Source of the DNA: Spirochaetales bacterium
GTDB lineage: Bacteria; Spirochaetota; Spirochaetia; DSM-27196; SLST01
Direction: 5' to 3'
Assembly (NCBI GenBank): GCA_028284845.1
Contig: JANQQY010000707.1
Coordinates: 1 to 7,656, forward strand
Length of the DNA stretch: 7,656 bases
Part shown: piece by piece, positions 6,281 to 7,656 of the stretch
How positions within the stretch are numbered: the stretch's first letter is position 1
Layout: each line of letters begins with the position of its first letter
Notes under the pieces: generated by a model
What the model was told of the DNA's origin: nothing
What the model saw: the letters and a program-made list of their open reading frames with translations, nothing else
Databases searched by the model: none
Translations under genes and position numbers: made by a program

Positions 6281-6305
6281 TCCGGCGTTGAGCGACACGC
6301 CGGAA
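6280..6305 (+). repeat. Perfect 9-bp inverted repeat spanning the scpA start codon
   Basis: TTCCGGCGT (6280-6288) and ACGCCGGAA (6297-6305) are exact reverse complements separated by 8 nt. The proposed TTG start (6288-6290) sits at the edge of the left arm, and the left arm begins at the last base of the -10 box. No T-run follows, so it is not a plus-strand terminator. It could act as an operator, or as an RNA hairpin that hides the start in read-through transcripts from recA. Confidence 0.6.
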
Positions 6306-7070
6306 ACCTCCACTGCGCAAGGGCCTCTCGTACGTCTGGAACAGTTCGAGGGGCCCCTCGATTTGCTCCTCTTTCTCATCCGGAAGTCAGAGATCAATAT
6401 CTACGACATCCCAATCCACGAGATCACCGACCAGTACATAGCCGCACTTGAGTACGCCACAAAGGTGAATCTCGACGACATCACTGAGTTCTACTCACTC
6501 GCGGCGACCCTGCTGCTCATAAAGAGTCGGATGCTACTGCCTACTCAGTTCGACGATGGGGACGAACTTGATGACCCGAGACAGGAGCTCGTAGAACGTC
6601 TGATCGAGTACCAGAAGTTCAAGAGACTCGCAATTCTGATGGATGAACAGGAGCGCGATTCGGAGATGATGCTCGAACCGCGAAAGAATCAGCGATCCTT
6701 CGACTTCGTCGACGACGATGAACTCTGGCAGCAGATTGACGTCTGGGACCTCCTACGAACGTTCACCAACGTGATGACGAACTTGGCGCCGGAGCGAATC
6801 ATCGACCTCTACGAGGAGGTTTCCATCAACGAGAAGCTCACGCTTATTAACGAGCTTCTTGAGGATCGCGGTGAGTTCCATTTTTCAGACATCGTCGCAA
6901 ACCCCAACTCCGTCATGGACATCGTATGCGCCTTTCTTGCACTCCTCGAGTCGGTAAAGACAATGAACGTCGGAATCTACCAGAACCGTCTCTTTGGTGA
7001 TATCCGAATCCGCCCGCGAGAAAACGTCCGCGTCGTTGCGGGAGAAGAGGAGGTATTGGATGGCGTTTGA
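6288..7070 (+). CDS. scpA: Segregation and condensation protein A (kleisin)
   Basis: ScpA is the kleisin that bridges the two heads of the SMC dimer and, with ScpB, forms the bacterial condensin that compacts and segregates chromosomes. The 260-residue protein has the hallmark N-terminal motif FEGPLDLLLFLIRKSEINIYDIPI (starting at residue 20), then helices with LAATLLLIKSRMLLP. An acidic, variable middle follows. The C-terminal winged-helix region contains VCAFLALLESVK (213-224) and LFGDIRIR, the SMC-head-binding end. The length is normal. The start is taken as TTG at 6288: an in-frame stop lies at 6264-6266 and the next Met codon is far inside the domain. No Shine-Dalgarno is visible, which is unusual. 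The end overlaps scpB by 11 bp. Confidence 0.95.
   Translation: MSDTPETSTAQGPLVRLEQFEGPLDLLLFLIRKSEINIYDIPIHEITDQYIAALEYATKVNLDDITEFYSLAATLLLIKSRMLLPTQFDDGDELDDPRQELVERLIEYQKFKRLAILMDEQERDSEMMLEPRKNQRSFDFVDDDELWQQIDVWDLLRTFTNVMTNLAPERIIDLYEEVSINEKLTLINELLEDRGEFHFSDIVANPNSVMDIVCAFLALLESVKTMNVGIYQNRLFGDIRIRPRENVRVVAGEEEVLDGV
7047..7054 (+). promoter_or_regulatory. scpB Shine-Dalgarno
   Basis: GAGGAGGT lies 5 nt before the ATG at 7060, within the end of scpA. It is the strongest ribosome binding site in the window and settles the scpB start over an in-frame upstream codon at 6994. Confidence 0.85.
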
Positions 7071-7602
7071 GTCCGAAGCCTCGCTTGTTGAGGCGATCCT
7101 CTTCCTGGAAGCCGACGGCGTCGACCTCAACGGTCTACAGCGGATCAGCGGACTTGGACGAGAAGCGGTTCTCTCCGGGCTTGCCGCACTTCGCGAGCGT
7201 CTCGCGGCACCAGAGTCGGGGCTCGAGCTCGTCGAAATCGCCGATGCGTTCTCGCTCAGTGTGAAATCGGAACTCGCTCCCGCACTGAAGCATCGATACG
7301 GACGAAAGAACGAGGCACGTCTGTCACGGGCAGCTATGGAGACGCTCTCGATCGTCGCCTACTCGCAACCGATCACTCGAGCGGAGATCGAGAACCTGCG
7401 CGGGGTGAATGCGGACGGTATGATGCGTTTGCTCCTATCGCGCGGATTGGTAAAGGAGGTAGGACGGAAGGATGCACCCGGCAGGCCGGTTCAGTACGGA
7501 ACGACGCGGGAGTTCCTGAAGCTGTTCCGGCTTTCGAGCATCTCCGACCTACCAAAGCTCGATGAGGCCGACGAACAGAGGTTTGCAAGCGACGATGAGT
7601 GA
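7060..7602 (+). CDS. scpB: Segregation and condensation protein B
   Basis: ScpB dimers bind the middle of ScpA in the SMC-ScpAB condensin. The 180-residue product has the two expected winged-helix domains. The first starts at SLVEAILFLEADG (8-20). The second carries the family signature SRAAMETLSIVAYSQPITRAEIENLRGV (from residue 89), followed by LVKEVGRKDAPGRPVQYGTTREFLKLFRLSSISDLP (130-165). Length and motifs are complete. The gene overlaps the scpA stop by 11 bp and the next gene by 8 bp, so the three are probably co-translated, which would help hold ScpA and ScpB near a set ratio. The acidic C-terminal tail (EADEQRFASDDE) is typical of the variable end of this family. Confidence 0.97.
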   Translation: MAFESEASLVEAILFLEADGVDLNGLQRISGLGREAVLSGLAALRERLAAPESGLELVEIADAFSLSVKSELAPALKHRYGRKNEARLSRAAMETLSIVAYSQPITRAEIENLRGVNADGMMRLLLSRGLVKEVGRKDAPGRPVQYGTTREFLKLFRLSSISDLPKLDEADEQRFASDDE

Positions 7603-7656
7603 TCCGATTCGCCTCCAGGTCTTCCTCGCTCGCGCCGGCGTTGCATCGCGACGTGC
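7595..7656 (+). CDS. RsuA/RluB-family pseudouridine synthase, 5' end only
   Basis: Only 20 codons are inside the window, but MSDPIRLQVFLARAGVASRR matches the first helix of the S4 RNA-binding domain at the start of RsuA/RluB/RluE-type 16S or 23S rRNA pseudouridine synthases (compare the usual LQKVLARAGVASRR). A gene of this type (often rluB) commonly follows scpAB in bacteria, which supports the call. The start overlaps the scpB stop (ATGAGTGA, 7595-7602). The catalytic domain is off the right edge, so the exact member (rluB most likely) cannot be fixed. Confidence 0.8.
   Translation, partial: MSDPIRLQVFLARAGVASRR

Noticed and set aside
4303..6305. Shared operator ACGCCGGA in the prs promoter and the scpA dyad
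   Set aside because: The same 8-mer also occurs inside coding sequence (near 1250 and 4938), so it looks like a common GC-rich word.
6994..7059. Earlier start adding 22 residues to ScpB
   Set aside because: It lies deep in scpA, and GAGGAGGT points to the ATG at 7060, where ScpB homology begins.

Overview
This is an ordinary-looking, gene-dense bacterial chromosomal window with moderately high GC content. Eight complete protein genes and two edge-truncated ones fill almost all of it. No RNA gene, transposon, CRISPR array, phage gene or long repeat was seen. The best guess at the source is a free-living spirochaete (Spirochaetota). That is an inference from the overall gene style, the unusual divergent PRPP synthetase and the spirochaete-like character of the envelope genes; it cannot be proven from the sequence alone.

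Region 1 (left edge to 3184, plus strand) is a tightly packed operon. It holds the 3' part of a TPR/coiled-coil protein, a secreted beta-rich protein of unknown function, a membrane-anchored TPR protein with an extracytoplasmic C-terminal domain, and dtd (D-aminoacyl-tRNA deacylase). Two junctions are 4-bp ATGA overlaps and the third is a 5-bp gap, so the genes are probably translated together. The first three look like parts of an uncharacterised envelope complex. Dtd is a housekeeping enzyme that shares the transcript.

Region 2 (3194-4955, minus strand) converges on dtd with only 9 bp between the stop codons. It holds a divergent, enlarged ribose-phosphate pyrophosphokinase (prs). Upstream of it is a small unknown protein with an N-terminal membrane or signal segment. 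A good sigma70-type promoter lies directly against the prs start codon.

Region 3 (4956-5066) is the divergent intergenic region between the unknown minus-strand gene and recA. It contains a convincing recA promoter, a 9-bp inverted repeat with a 3-nt loop in the leader, and a strong ribosome binding site.

Region 4 (5067 to right edge, plus strand) is a chromosome-maintenance block: recA, then scpA and scpB (kleisin and winged-helix partner of the SMC condensin), then the first 20 codons of an RsuA/RluB-family pseudouridine synthase. scpA has a likely TTG start embedded in a perfect 9-bp inverted repeat just downstream of its own putative promoter. scpA/scpB and scpB/pseudouridine synthase overlap by 11 and 8 bp, which suggests translational coupling.

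No clear new defence, mobile or biosynthetic system was found. The items most worth checking are the three control regions (recA leader dyad, scpA start-codon dyad, prs promoter abutting the start), the divergent Prs, and the unknown envelope gene set at the left.
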